A stretch of 64,000 nt of DNA from assembly GCA_036003045.1 (NCBI GenBank), contig DASYSS010000017.1, forward strand, positions 1 through 64,000. Direction: 5' to 3'. Origin of the DNA: Gemmatimonadaceae bacterium. GTDB lineage: Bacteria > Gemmatimonadota > Gemmatimonadetes > Gemmatimonadales > Gemmatimonadaceae. Below, one piece after another: positions 44,693-53,990 of this stretch (within the stretch, counting starts at the first letter, position 1; each line of letters starts with the position of its first letter). The notes under the pieces are model-generated. The model searched no databases. It had not been told where the DNA came from and saw nothing but the letters and a program-made list of their open reading frames with translations. The translations under genes and the position numbers were made by a program.

Positions 44693-46753
44693 CTACTTCG
44701 CGATTCTCACGAAGACGGTCCCATGCCGCGGCACGACGCTCGAGAACCCGCCGTCGAACGCGCCGAGATCCTTTTGCCGCCAGAGATCTCGCACGATGCG
44801 CCGGCCGGTGATTCCCAACTCGCTCCACGACACCGAGACGTTCATGTCCATCTCGTCGCGGTTGAAGAGACCGACGGCAAACGATCCATCAGCGAGCGGG
44901 CGCGCCCACACCTCGAGCATGTCCTTCTTCGAGATGCGGTCCGCGGGTTTGCCGAGCGGGTCTTGGTGCACCGCGAGCACCTCGTCGTTGGTCACGAGGT
45001 TGAGCTCGAAGTCATCCATCTGCGTGAGGTCGTTGCCGAGCAAGAGCGGCGACGCGAGCAGCGTCCAGAGCGTGATGTGCACATACTGTTCGTTCGGCGT
45101 GAGACGCGAATCGCGGAGACGCGGACCCCAGCCGACTTTGCCGATGACGAGCATGTCGGGATCGTTCCAGTGTCCCGGCGACGCGTACTTCGAGTGGCCG
45201 ACCTGCTGGAATCCGATGCCGGCCATGCTCTCCCAGGTGTCGGTGATGTCGCCCGTCGTGCGCCACGAATTGCCGGCGATGCCCGGCTCGGCACCCCACT
45301 CCCAAACGTTGCCCCAACCGTATTGGCACAGTGAAAAGACGATGTCGCGCGACACCTGGTCGAGCGCTGACCGTGCGACTTGATATGGACGCTTGAGGAC
45401 CGGGAGCTGCTGGTTCGTTTCGCCGGGCGCGAGCACGCTCGAGTAGCTGCACCAGTCGTACTTGAGATAGTCCACGCCCCAGTCGGCGTACGTTCTAAAA
45501 TCCTGAACTTCGTGCTGCCAACTCGCCTCGAGGCGCTGACACGTCGTGGGACCCGGTCCGGAGTAGATCCCGAACTTGAGTCCCTTACCATGGATGTAGT
45601 CCCCGAGGGCTTTCATGTTCGGGAACTTCTTGTTCGTGAGCATCGTGCCATCTTCGGCACGCACGGCACCCTCGAACAGCGGATCGGACTCGCGGGCGCT
45701 CCGCTCCCACCCGTCGTCGAGGTTGACGTACGTCCAACCGTGGTCGATGAGCCCCTTCGAGACCATCGCGTCGGCGGCTGCACGGGCGAGTGAATCGCTG
45801 ACCGCGCGGCCGTAGGCGTTCCAGCTGTTCCAACCCATCGCCGGTGTGAGCGCGAGCTGTCCTTCCGCGACGAACGTAAACGGCTTCGACGCGGAACCCG
45901 CGGAATTCTTCGCGGTGAACGTGACGGGATAGCGGCCGCGCGCGGCAATCGTGCCGCGAATGATTCCAGTCGCCGGATCGAGCCGGAGTCCTTTGGGAAG
46001 ATTCGTCGCACCGTAGGCGATCGGCACCGATCCGGTCGCCGGAATCTTGTAGAGAACGTCGTGGCCGGGTGTGACGCCGGTGAGTGACGGACCGTTGATG
46101 CGCGGAGCCGGTCCTGGTTTTGGCGTCAGAATCTCACGCGGTTCGACGGGAATGTCGATCGCCGTCGGCGTGGCGCCATTGACGGTGAACTTGGCGTCGG
46201 CCCAGTTGGCCGTGACGGCGCGGACGACGTCCACCTGCGTGACTTGCAGAACGAGCGTCTTGATGCCGCGCAGGTCGACGTCAAACGGCTCGGGTGCGTC
46301 GCCGCGCGACACCGGCTTGCTGACGTGCAGCACACGTCCGTCGCCCAAGGCGCGGAAGATGATGGGTGTGGGTGGCGGCGGCGCCGGCGGTTGAGCCCCA
46401 GGGGCCGCGTTGGGTGGCGGGGGAATGGGATTGTCATCCGCGCCGACGAGCGCCGAGAAGTGGTCGGCGCCGCCGTTCAGCTGGACGAAGAGGACGCTGT
46501 TGGCGCGTGTGCCGACGCCGCTCGCGAATTCCCTGCCCCCGATGTGAATCGGATTCCCATCGATGCTCTTGTTCGCTTGCGCGACAGTCTGAGGCGTCCC
46601 GCGTCCGCCGCCCGGCTGCACTTTCATCTTCGCGAGGTCGAGCGATGCGAGCGGGACGTCGGCGCGGCGTGGTCCGGCCGCGGCGATGGTGAACAGCAGC
46701 GCGGTTCCGGTGACGAACGACGCGGCCTTCGCCGAGCGTGAGATATTGGCCAT
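44693..46753 (-). CDS. Glycoside hydrolase family 27 (alpha-galactosidase-like) with NPCBM and Ig-like domains
   Basis: A 686-residue secreted glycosidase. Signal peptide, then an NPCBM-like carbohydrate-binding region (about 35-190; PIHIGGREFASGVGTRANS), an Ig-like domain (about 205-300; DPATGIIRGTIAARGRYPVT), and a GH27 barrel from LTPAMGWNSWNAYG to the end. The nucleophile Asp is in YLKYDWCSY and the acid/base Asp in WNDPDMLVIG. The likely substrate is an alpha-galactoside or alpha-N-acetylgalactosaminide. I used the ATG at 46753; the open frame upstream is basic and has no signal peptide. Confidence 0.93.
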   Translation of the reverse strand: MANISRSAKAASFVTGTALLFTIAAAGPRRADVPLASLDLAKMKVQPGGGRGTPQTVAQANKSIDGNPIHIGGREFASGVGTRANSVLFVQLNGGADHFSALVGADDNPIPPPPNAAPGAQPPAPPPPTPIIFRALGDGRVLHVSKPVSRGDAPEPFDVDLRGIKTLVLQVTQVDVVRAVTANWADAKFTVNGATPTAIDIPVEPREILTPKPGPAPRINGPSLTGVTPGHDVLYKIPATGSVPIAYGATNLPKGLRLDPATGIIRGTIAARGRYPVTFTAKNSAGSASKPFTFVAEGQLALTPAMGWNSWNAYGRAVSDSLARAAADAMVSKGLIDHGWTYVNLDDGWERSARESDPLFEGAVRAEDGTMLTNKKFPNMKALGDYIHGKGLKFGIYSGPGPTTCQRLEASWQHEVQDFRTYADWGVDYLKYDWCSYSSVLAPGETNQQLPVLKRPYQVARSALDQVSRDIVFSLCQYGWGNVWEWGAEPGIAGNSWRTTGDITDTWESMAGIGFQQVGHSKYASPGHWNDPDMLVIGKVGWGPRLRDSRLTPNEQYVHITLWTLLASPLLLGNDLTQMDDFELNLVTNDEVLAVHQDPLGKPADRISKKDMLEVWARPLADGSFAVGLFNRDEMDMNVSVSWSELGITGRRIVRDLWRQKDLGAFDGGFSSVVPRHGTVFVRIAK

Positions 46754-46912
46754 GGTGATGCGCTGGGAGAGGCGACGGGCTAATGTAGCCGCCCGTTCCT
46801 GCCGGTCGCAAACAGCCTGGCGCTCCTCTCGCCTCTGACGGCGGCGGCGGTAGGTTAGGTGGCATGCAGGGAGATGCGCTCGTGGTGCCCGCACTCTCGC
46901 GCTGAGAATTCC

Positions 46913-47377
46913 GTGAAGACTTTTTCTCTCGTGTGTCTTCTTCTCATTGCGGCGGCCGGCCCATCCGGTGCGCAAGGACTCGTGCGCCTCGACTCGGCCG
47001 CCCTGGTGCGCGGTGCCCGATTCGGAACGTGGAGCGCGACGAACGGCAAGAGCACGTTCATCGGCACCTGGACCGCGGTTCCCGACACGACGAACGGCAC
47101 CGTCACCGGAACGTGGACGCTCGCCGGCGCGGAAGGAAAGACGGTCGCTTTCGGCGGCTGGTCGGCGATCAAGGCGTCAGACCGATGGACAGGCGCATGG
47201 CGAGCGAACGTGACCGGCCGCGGCGGCGAGTACTCGGGTAGCTGGACCTCGAGCGTCGATCTCAAGCCGACGACGCGGTTCGCCGAAATGTTCGAGAAGG
47301 CGGCGCAGGCGATCGTCAGCGGAACATGGAGCATGGGCACGCAGACGGGAGCCTGGTCGATTCGGGCAGGGAAATAG
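46913..47377 (+). CDS. Hypothetical secreted beta-repeat protein
   Basis: A 154-residue protein from a GTG that gives a clean signal peptide (KTFSLVCLLLIAAAG, ending SGAQG); the frame opens 54 bp earlier with a Cys- and His-rich N-terminus that looks wrong. After the signal come repeated GTW turns (FGTWSATNG, IGTWTAVPD, TGTWTLAGA, YSGSWTSSV, GTWSMGTQTG), like a small beta-barrel or meander. No family is recognised. It diverges from the GH27 gene across about 160 bp. Confidence 0.65.
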   Translation: MKTFSLVCLLLIAAAGPSGAQGLVRLDSAALVRGARFGTWSATNGKSTFIGTWTAVPDTTNGTVTGTWTLAGAEGKTVAFGGWSAIKASDRWTGAWRANVTGRGGEYSGSWTSSVDLKPTTRFAEMFEKAAQAIVSGTWSMGTQTGAWSIRAGK

Positions 47378-47440
47378 CGTAAGAGCGCCTCCCATTCTGG
47401 AATCGCGAGCACTGGAAAGGACGGTGGCGCGCTAGAAATC

Positions 47441-47472
47441 GGACGTCTGATGTCAGACGTCCGACATCAGAC
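47441..47472. promoter_or_regulatory. Two overlapping inverted repeats upstream of padR 3
   Basis: GGACGTCTGA (47441-47450) and TCAGACGTCC (47453-47462) form a perfect 10-bp inverted repeat with a 2-bp centre. GTCTGATGTC (47445-47454) and GACATCAGAC (47463-47472) form a second one with an 8-bp loop. They share bases, so only one hairpin can form at a time. The element lies 173 bp before the padR start and 64 bp after the secreted beta-repeat gene. It could be an operator or a termination/antitermination switch. Confidence 0.6.
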
Positions 47473-47588
47473 GAGGCGTTTCTCGTTCGTCGCTCCGCCT
47501 GACGCTGCTGCCTGACCCTCGCGCCGAGAGTTTACCCTTCCGCAGCGACCCCGTTGAGCCAGCACCCCGCCCAACTCCTCTTCCTCCC

Positions 47589-47641
47589 TTGACCATTCGA
47601 CAGGAACCTCCCTACCTTCCCTAGTCCGTTCGACAGGAGCC
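47589..47641 (+). promoter_or_regulatory. Direct repeat and -35-like site upstream of padR 3
   Basis: TTGACC at 47589-47594 could be a -35 element; the -10 is uncertain. CCATTCGACAGGAACC (47593-47608) is repeated as CCGTTCGACAGGAGCC (47626-47641), 14 of 16 bases the same, with a 33-bp period, close to three turns of the helix. The second copy contains the ribosome site of padR, so a protein bound to both would cover promoter and start. Confidence 0.5.
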
Positions 47642-47644
47642 GCT

Positions 47645-47986
47645 GTGGCGACCTCGGCCGACGTTCTCCAGGGTACGCTTGATCTGCTCGTTCTCAAGGC
47701 ACTTTCCCTCGCGCCGCTTCACGGCTGGGGGATCAGCCAACGCATTCAACAACTCTCGAAGGACGCGCTGCAGATCGGACAGGGGTCGCTCTACCCCGCC
47801 GTCTACCGCCTCGAGCGCAAAGGGCTCGTCACGAGCGAATGGAGCGTCACCGAAAACAATCGCGAGGCGAAGTATTATCGCTTGACGGCCGCGGGGCGCC
47901 GAGCGCTCGCCACGGAGCTCGATGACTGGCGCCGATTCGTCGGCGCGGTCGAGTTGGTCCTCGTCGCGAAGGAGGTGTCGCCATGA
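47645..47986 (+). CDS. PadR family transcriptional regulator (paired with ADOP 3)
   Basis: A 113-residue PadR nearly identical in plan to the one at 26340: GTLDLLVLKALSLAPLHGWG, IGQGSLYPAVYRLERKGLVT and the wing NNREAKYYRLTAAGRRALA. GTG start with AGGAG upstream. The stop overlaps the ADOP start (ATGA). It presumably represses its own operon. Confidence 0.93.
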   Translation: MATSADVLQGTLDLLVLKALSLAPLHGWGISQRIQQLSKDALQIGQGSLYPAVYRLERKGLVTSEWSVTENNREAKYYRLTAAGRRALATELDDWRRFVGAVELVLVAKEVSP

Positions 47987-50607
47987 CCGGCCGCGCGAGG
48001 TTCACCCTGTGGTTGCGGGCTCTTTTTCGCCGGCGTCGCGTCGAATCGGAGCTCGACCGCGAATTGCGGCTGCACCTCGAGCTCGAGACTGAAGAGAACG
48101 TCCGCCGCGGGATGACGCCGGCGGAGGCGCGCCGCCGAGCGCTCGTCGCATTCGGCGGCGTGGAGCGGACGAAGGAGGCGGTGCGCGACGAGCGCGAGAC
48201 GCGCTGGCTGGATGAGATCTCGGCCGACGTCCGTTATGCCGTTCGCGGGTTTAGGCGCCAGCCGTGGTTCACGGTGACCGCCGTGCTACTCCTCGCGCTG
48301 GGCATCGGAGCGAATGTCGCGATCTTCAGCGTCGTACACCGGCTCATCTTGCGGCCGCTGCCGTTTGCCGACGGTAACCGCATGGTCAACCTGCAGGCCA
48401 CGTACGGACACGGCGCGCTGGTGAGCGGATCGAGCCGGCGCTTCATCGACGAGTGGCGTGCGCGCGCGCGAGACGTCGTGTCGATCACGATGGTCGACGA
48501 ACGGCGCTATGCGATCGGCGATACGGCGCGATCGCCGGAAAGTGTGTGGGGCGCGGCGATTCCGCCCGGCGCGCTCGCGTTCACCGGCGCGCATCCGGCA
48601 ATGGGTCGCGACGTCATGGGGCAAGACACGCTGCCGAATGCGCCGCCGGTCGTCCTACTGAGCGACGGCATCTGGCAGCGGTTGTTCGGCGCGTCGACAT
48701 CCGTCGTTGGACGGACGATTCTACTCGACGGAACGCCGCACACCATCATAGGTGTGATGCCGCCGGAGTTCCGACTTCCGTTCATCGACGGGAACGCCGT
48801 GTTCACGGCGCTTCCGGCGGCTGCGGCGAGCGATCGGGAGGTCACCGCCATCGCGAAGCTGGCGGACCGTCACGGCGTCGATGACGCGAACCGAGAAGTT
48901 GCCGGCATCTTCAATTCCATCCCGCGACCGCAGGGGTCGATTAGCGATCCGCCGCGCCTGCTCCGCGCGGTGGATCTGCTCGGCCGGCGATACCGTTTGA
49001 TCGTCGAACTTCTCTTCGGCGCGGTCGGATTCGTTTTGCTCATCGCCTGTGCGAACGTCGCCAATCTCGTTCTCGCTCGGGCCTGGTCACGTCAACGCGA
49101 GTTCGCCGTCCGCGCGGCGATGGGCGCCGGCACCGCTCGGCTCGTGCGACAGGTGTTCACGGAAAGCATTTTGCTGGCGATCGGCGCCGGCGCGTTGAGT
49201 CTCGCTGTCGCCGCGATGGCGCTCCGCCTCATGGTCGCCGCGCAGCCGCCGCATTCGACGGAACTGAACAGCGCGACGTTGAGCGCGCCGGTGCTCGCCT
49301 GGAGTGTCGTCATTTCGGTCGTCGCCGGGCTCCTGTTCGGGCTCGCACCAGCGCTCTTCCTCGCCCGGCGCGACTCGGCCGATGTACTCAAGGATGGCGC
49401 GCGCACGGCGACGGGGTCGCGGGCCGCGAGACATGTCCGTTCGGTATTGGTCGTCGTCGAGGTGGCACTCTCGGTCGTGCTGCTCATCGGCTCAGGACTT
49501 CTCATTCGGACGCTCGTCGCCATGCAGCACATGGATTATGGTATCGAGCCGCGACATCTCGCCGCGGTGAGTCTGCGTCTCACCGACAAGAAGTTCACAC
49601 TGGAGGGAAAACGAGACGCGCTGCGCGCGGCACTGGACCGCGTTCGAGCTGTTCCCGGCGTCGAGCAGGCGACGCTGGCGGAGCGCCTGCCTCCGGACAA
49701 CGTGATCGGAGCGAGCCAGATCGAGATCGAAGGACGTACCGTCGGCGTCGGGGACAGTCTGTCGAGCTTCGTCTTCAACGGCGGCCCAGCCGACTTCTTC
49801 TCGATGCTCGGGATGCACTTCGTCGCGGGACGCGGGTTCACCGTGGACCCGACGCCCACCGACGTACACGCCGTGAGCGAAGTGGTGATCGGCGAAAGTT
49901 TCGCCAAACGGTTCTGGCCGAACGGCGGCGCCGTCGGCGCGCGGATTCGGCCGTTCTCGAAGCTGGGGTGGGCAACCATCGTGGGCGTCGTGCACGACAT
50001 TCGCGAGCCCGGCGACGAACGGCGGGCATGGCATCCGCAACTCTTCATGCCGATGCCGGCATCGTCGCCTCATCCATTTTTGCTTTTTCGTTCGCGGCAG
50101 CCGCTCGACCGCATCCTTCCGTTGATCACCGCGGCGATTCGCGAAGCGAATCCCTTGATCGTGGTCGGGCCGGCCGCCACGGCCGACGCGCAGTTCGCCC
50201 ACGCGATGGTCATGCACCGGTTCACCTTGACGCTGCTCGGCGCGTTCGCGGGACTCGCGCTGGTGCTGGCGATCGTCGGACTTCACAGCGTCGTGGCGTA
50301 TTCGGTCGGCCAGCGGTCACGCGAAATCGGCGTGCGGATGGCGCTCGGTGCGGCGGCGACCAATGTCGTGGGGCTCGTGGTGCGCCAAGCGATGACGCTC
50401 GCGCTCGCTGGTGTGGCGGTCGGAGCCGTAGCGGGCGTCGCCGCCTCGCGAGCGCTGAGATCGATGTTGTACGGCGTCGGAACGACTGACCCGATCACGA
50501 TCGCCGGGGTCGCCGTCGTGCTCGTGGCCGGAGCCCTCGCCGCCGCTTACGCGCCCGCCCGACGCGCGGCCAACGTCAACCCGGTCGACGCACTCCGCTC
50601 GGACTAG
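47983..50607 (+). CDS. ADOP-type ABC transporter permease 3
   Basis: An 874-residue permease with the ADOP N-terminal helix motif (ESELDRELRLHLELETEENV, then AEARRRALVAFGGVERTKEA). Two MacB-like halves follow (TAVLLLALGIGANVAIFSVV in TM1; GLLFGLAPALFLARRDSADV at the end of the first half; QRSREIGVRMALGAAATNVV in the second) and the C-terminus YAPARRAANVNPVDALRSD. It is translationally coupled to padR 3. The partner ATPase is unknown. Confidence 0.92.
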   Translation: MTGRARFTLWLRALFRRRRVESELDRELRLHLELETEENVRRGMTPAEARRRALVAFGGVERTKEAVRDERETRWLDEISADVRYAVRGFRRQPWFTVTAVLLLALGIGANVAIFSVVHRLILRPLPFADGNRMVNLQATYGHGALVSGSSRRFIDEWRARARDVVSITMVDERRYAIGDTARSPESVWGAAIPPGALAFTGAHPAMGRDVMGQDTLPNAPPVVLLSDGIWQRLFGASTSVVGRTILLDGTPHTIIGVMPPEFRLPFIDGNAVFTALPAAAASDREVTAIAKLADRHGVDDANREVAGIFNSIPRPQGSISDPPRLLRAVDLLGRRYRLIVELLFGAVGFVLLIACANVANLVLARAWSRQREFAVRAAMGAGTARLVRQVFTESILLAIGAGALSLAVAAMALRLMVAAQPPHSTELNSATLSAPVLAWSVVISVVAGLLFGLAPALFLARRDSADVLKDGARTATGSRAARHVRSVLVVVEVALSVVLLIGSGLLIRTLVAMQHMDYGIEPRHLAAVSLRLTDKKFTLEGKRDALRAALDRVRAVPGVEQATLAERLPPDNVIGASQIEIEGRTVGVGDSLSSFVFNGGPADFFSMLGMHFVAGRGFTVDPTPTDVHAVSEVVIGESFAKRFWPNGGAVGARIRPFSKLGWATIVGVVHDIREPGDERRAWHPQLFMPMPASSPHPFLLFRSRQPLDRILPLITAAIREANPLIVVGPAATADAQFAHAMVMHRFTLTLLGAFAGLALVLAIVGLHSVVAYSVGQRSREIGVRMALGAAATNVVGLVVRQAMTLALAGVAVGAVAGVAASRALRSMLYGVGTTDPITIAGVAVVLVAGALAAAYAPARRAANVNPVDALRSD

Positions 50608-50661
50608 CCGTTGGCCGCACGGAGTATGCTTCTGTGAGCCATCAGCGCGGCGGAGGCGAGC

Positions 50662-51999
50662 ATGGCGGCGACGTCGAGCAAGGTGAAACGAATCGTGGTC
50701 GTTGGCGGCGGCTTCAGCGGCGTCACGTTCGCTCGCCATCTCGAGCGACGCTGCAGCGGCCGCCAGAACGTGGAAATCACGCTCGTCAGCCGCGACAATT
50801 TTTTCGTCCTCACGCCGCTGCTCTTCGAGGCGTGTTCGGGGAGGCTCGAGCTCCGACATTGCGCGCAGCCGATTCGCCCGGCGCTGAAGCGCGCGCGATT
50901 CATCGAGGCGATGGTGCGCCAAGTGGACGTGGACCAGCGGCTCGTCAGCGCTGTCGCGTCCGATGGCACGAGCTACGAGTTGCCATATGACCACATCGTC
51001 GTCGCGCTGGGCGCGTCGACGAGCGAGAGCGTGATTCCCGGCTCGCCGTTCGCGTTCACGTTCAAGACGATGGCCGACGCGCTCTTGCTGCGAAATCACA
51101 TCATCGAGCAGTTCGAGCGTGCCGACGCGGCGACCGACCCCGAATACCGGCGTCGCTGTCTCACGTTGGTCGTGATCGGCGGAGGACTCGTCGGCGTCGA
51201 GCTGCTCGGGGAGCTGACCGCCTTCGCCGAGGACGTACTGCGGTACTATCCGCGCATTCGGCGAGAGGAGATGTTCGTGCATCTGTTCGAGGCCGGACCG
51301 CGCATCCTTCCGGAGGTCGACGCGGAGCTCGCGGCCGTCGCCGCCGACGTGTTGCGCGAACGCGGCGCGCACATCATGACCGGCACGCCCGTGCGCGGGG
51401 TCGAGCCGACGCGCGTCCACCTCGCCGAGGGCAAATGCATCGACGCGGCGACGATCGTGCTCACGGCCGGCATCGTCCCGTCCTCGGTCGCGGCGGCGAT
51501 GAAGGTGGCGCGAGACAAGAAGGGCCGCATCACCGTCGACGCGACGATGCGCAGCGTGAGTCATTCGGAGGTATGGGCCCTCGGCGACTGCGCGTCGATC
51601 CCGTCGCCCGACGGTCGGCCGTACCCCGCGCTCGCGCAGCACGCGGTCCGCGAAGCCAAACACCTCGCGCAAAACGTGGTGGGAGTGCTCGACGACAGGC
51701 CCCCCACTCCGTTCGTATTCAATTCCCTGGGAACGATGGCGTCGCTCGGTCACACGCGCGCCGTCGCAAAGATCTTCGGCGCGCAAGTCACGGGCTTTCC
51801 GGCGTGGTGGGTTCGCAGAACGTATTACCTACTACAGATGCCGCGCTGGGACCGAAGGCTCCGCATCGTGCTCGATTGGACGATCGCGCTCTTTTTCCGT
51901 CCGGACATCACGAAGGTCGAGTTGGTATCCGAACAGGTCCAGTCGCGCGAAGTCCCGGTCCAAGGCGCTCAAGCGTCAGGAATCCGGCGCGTCGGGTAG
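50662..51999 (+). CDS. ndh: Type II NADH dehydrogenase (FAD-dependent oxidoreductase)
   Basis: A 445-residue flavoprotein. The FAD-binding Rossmann motif is IVVVGGGFSGVTFARHL at the N-terminus; a second dinucleotide fold for NADH is LTLVVIGGGLVGVELLGELT (about 167-186). Further family signs are LVSRDNFFVLTPLLFE, ITVDATMRSVSHSEVWALGD CASIP (broken here as two pieces) and YPALAQHAVREAKHLA. The C-terminal amphipathic region WWVRRTYYLLQMPRWDRRLR would hold the protein to the membrane. It transfers electrons from NADH to quinone without pumping protons. The start follows the ADOP stop by 54 bp. Another FAD-linked oxidoreductase role is possible. Confidence 0.88.
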   Translation: MAATSSKVKRIVVVGGGFSGVTFARHLERRCSGRQNVEITLVSRDNFFVLTPLLFEACSGRLELRHCAQPIRPALKRARFIEAMVRQVDVDQRLVSAVASDGTSYELPYDHIVVALGASTSESVIPGSPFAFTFKTMADALLLRNHIIEQFERADAATDPEYRRRCLTLVVIGGGLVGVELLGELTAFAEDVLRYYPRIRREEMFVHLFEAGPRILPEVDAELAAVAADVLRERGAHIMTGTPVRGVEPTRVHLAEGKCIDAATIVLTAGIVPSSVAAAMKVARDKKGRITVDATMRSVSHSEVWALGDCASIPSPDGRPYPALAQHAVREAKHLAQNVVGVLDDRPPTPFVFNSLGTMASLGHTRAVAKIFGAQVTGFPAWWVRRTYYLLQMPRWDRRLRIVLDWTIALFFRPDITKVELVSEQVQSREVPVQGAQASGIRRVG

Positions 52000-52023
52000 C
52001 CGATCACTCGCTCGAAACGACGA

Positions 52024-52053
52024 GCGCCGTGGCGAGCGAACTCGCCACGGCGC
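52024..52053. terminator. Bidirectional terminator hairpin
   Basis: A perfect 13-bp stem (52024-52036 and 52041-52053) with a CGAA loop lies between the convergent ndh-like and htrA-like genes, 25 bp from the one stop and 27 bp from the other. No long T-run follows on either side, but its place and strength fit termination of both transcripts. Confidence 0.75.
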
Positions 52054-52079
52054 AGTCATCCGTTTCATTGGATCGAGTG

Positions 52080-53687
52080 TTATCCGTTGCCGAGTCGCAC
52101 GCGCTCGATCCGCTTGGTCTTCGCCGGAACGTTGTACACGCGAAGCGTCACGATGCCACCCTTCGCCTCGTCCAGCGCCGCCCGCAATTGCTCGGGCGTC
52201 TGAACTGCCTTGCCCTCGACGGACATGATGATGTCTGGTCCGCCCTCGTCGGGCGTCGCAAGGTGACTTGCCGCCGAGCTTCCATCCTCGACACCCATCA
52301 CCAGTACGCCGCGCACGTCCGACGGAAGCCGCAGTTGCTGGGCCGTCTCCGCGTCGATCGCACTGACGCTCGCGCCCAGCGCGTGCATCGACGAGCCTTT
52401 CGCGTGGTCGCTGTCGCCACGCTCGGTGGACGCAGCCGGATTCTCGCCCGGTGCACGCTGGAGAGGAACGCGAACCGTCGCGTGCTGGCCACCCTTGCGC
52501 GCCACTTCGACGGTGACCACGTCGCCCGGCTTGCGGAACGCGATCATCTCTTGAAGCTGTGCCACGTAGCTGACCGGCTTGCCGTCCACGGCGACGATCA
52601 CGTCACCAGGCTGCAGACCCGCCTTCGCGGCCGGAGAGCTCTTGTCGCTGAAGTCCTCGACGAGCACACCGCCGATCTGCTTCTGACCGACGTACGCCGC
52701 GTCGTCGGCACCGGCGTCGCGAACCGCAATGCCGAGCGCAACGCGCTCCACGCGACCGGACTTGATGATCTGGCCCATGACGGAACGCGCGAGATTGATC
52801 GGCACGGCGAAGCCGTAGCCGGTGTTGTAACCGGTCGGGCTCTCGATCGCGCTGTTGATGCCGATGACTTCACCGCGGACGTTGACGAGCGGACCGCCCG
52901 AGTTTCCGGGGTTGATCGCCGCGTCGGTCTGGATGAAATCCTGAATGCTCTGCGTCACCTCGCCCCCGCCGAGCGCGCGACCCTTGGCGCTGATGATGCC
53001 CTGGGTCACGGTGAACGTGAGGTTCTCACCGAGCGGATTCCCGACGGCGAGCACCCACTCGCCGACGCGCGACGCGTCGCTGTCGCCAAGCGGAGCCGGC
53101 GTCAGGTCGTTCGCGTCGATCTTGATCACGGCCACGTCGGTGCTTGGGTCACGCCCGACGACCTTGGCCTTGTATTCACGCCGGTCGAGCAAGCGCACGC
53201 GAACTTCGCTCGCGCCGTCGACGACGTGATTGTTGGTGAGGATGTATCCGTCGGCGGACACGATGAAGCCGGAGCCGGAGGCGACGGCGCGACGCGGCTT
53301 TTGCGGCGCTCCCTGTCCCTGCCCGTCCGGATTTTCGAAGAATCGCCGGAACTCCGGCGGAATTTGCTCGAGACCCGGCGCCTGCTGCGGTCGCTGGCCA
53401 GTGCCGCGGCGGGCCGCGGCGTTGGCGTCCTGAATGGCAACGATGTAGACGACGCTCGGCTTGATGCGCGCAGCGATGGTCGCGAACGCGTCACTCAAAT
53501 CCTCGAGCTTCGCAACAGCCGGGGTTGGCGCCGGCGCGTTGTGCTTGGCGCTCGACGTATCCACAGGGAAAGACGACGCACGTGCAACGTGCGGAAGTTC
53601 GGCGACGGCCGCGGCGGCGGCGACGCCAATGATCGACAAGGCGACGGCGGAGCCGCGGCCCCATCGATTTCGCCGGAATGCTGACAT
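52080..53687 (-). CDS. HtrA/DegP-type periplasmic serine protease
   Basis: A 535-residue protease with an N-terminal signal or anchor (GSAVALSIIGVAAAAAVAEL). The trypsin-like domain (about 120-300) has the triad in TNNHVVDG (His), STDVAVIKI (Asp) and NPGNSGGPL (Ser). Two PDZ domains follow (about 300-400 and 430-530; GLQPGDVIVAVDGKPV and VEGKAVQTPEQLRAA). It is probably a periplasmic quality-control protease or chaperone. I chose the second ATG because AGAGGA is well placed before it; the first lies 42 bp upstream. Confidence 0.94.
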   Translation of the reverse strand: MSAFRRNRWGRGSAVALSIIGVAAAAAVAELPHVARASSFPVDTSSAKHNAPAPTPAVAKLEDLSDAFATIAARIKPSVVYIVAIQDANAAARRGTGQRPQQAPGLEQIPPEFRRFFENPDGQGQGAPQKPRRAVASGSGFIVSADGYILTNNHVVDGASEVRVRLLDRREYKAKVVGRDPSTDVAVIKIDANDLTPAPLGDSDASRVGEWVLAVGNPLGENLTFTVTQGIISAKGRALGGGEVTQSIQDFIQTDAAINPGNSGGPLVNVRGEVIGINSAIESPTGYNTGYGFAVPINLARSVMGQIIKSGRVERVALGIAVRDAGADDAAYVGQKQIGGVLVEDFSDKSSPAAKAGLQPGDVIVAVDGKPVSYVAQLQEMIAFRKPGDVVTVEVARKGGQHATVRVPLQRAPGENPAASTERGDSDHAKGSSMHALGASVSAIDAETAQQLRLPSDVRGVLVMGVEDGSSAASHLATPDEGGPDIIMSVEGKAVQTPEQLRAALDEAKGGIVTLRVYNVPAKTKRIERVRLGNG

Positions 53688-53990
53688 CGAAGGTCCTCTA
53701 GTAGCTTGGGATTGGAGATGGTGGAACACGTAGAGTCGTACACCACTTGTCCCATTGCGTGCCGCTGTCGCGCCCGCTGTTCTCGCCGCGATTTGCCACG
53801 GCGCTACGCGAAGGCCGACCGAACAGCGACGTCAGCCGATTGCGCGGGGCTAGTGGGCGCTTCCTATTTTTGGCACCCCGCGTGAGCCCAGGCCGCGCAC
53901 GCCGGTGCGAGTCATTCGCCGAGAGCCGACCGACGTCCTGGAGTCGCCGTTGGTCCAGATCGCGACGCGGACAAATGCAGGCTGATCGTC
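53688..53990. other. Gap of about 300 bp, nothing recognised
   Basis: It should contain the promoter of the htrA-like gene on the minus strand. I see no repeat, RNA gene or convincing promoter, and no homology to the upstream part of the aminotransferase remnant that follows. Confidence 0.5.
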
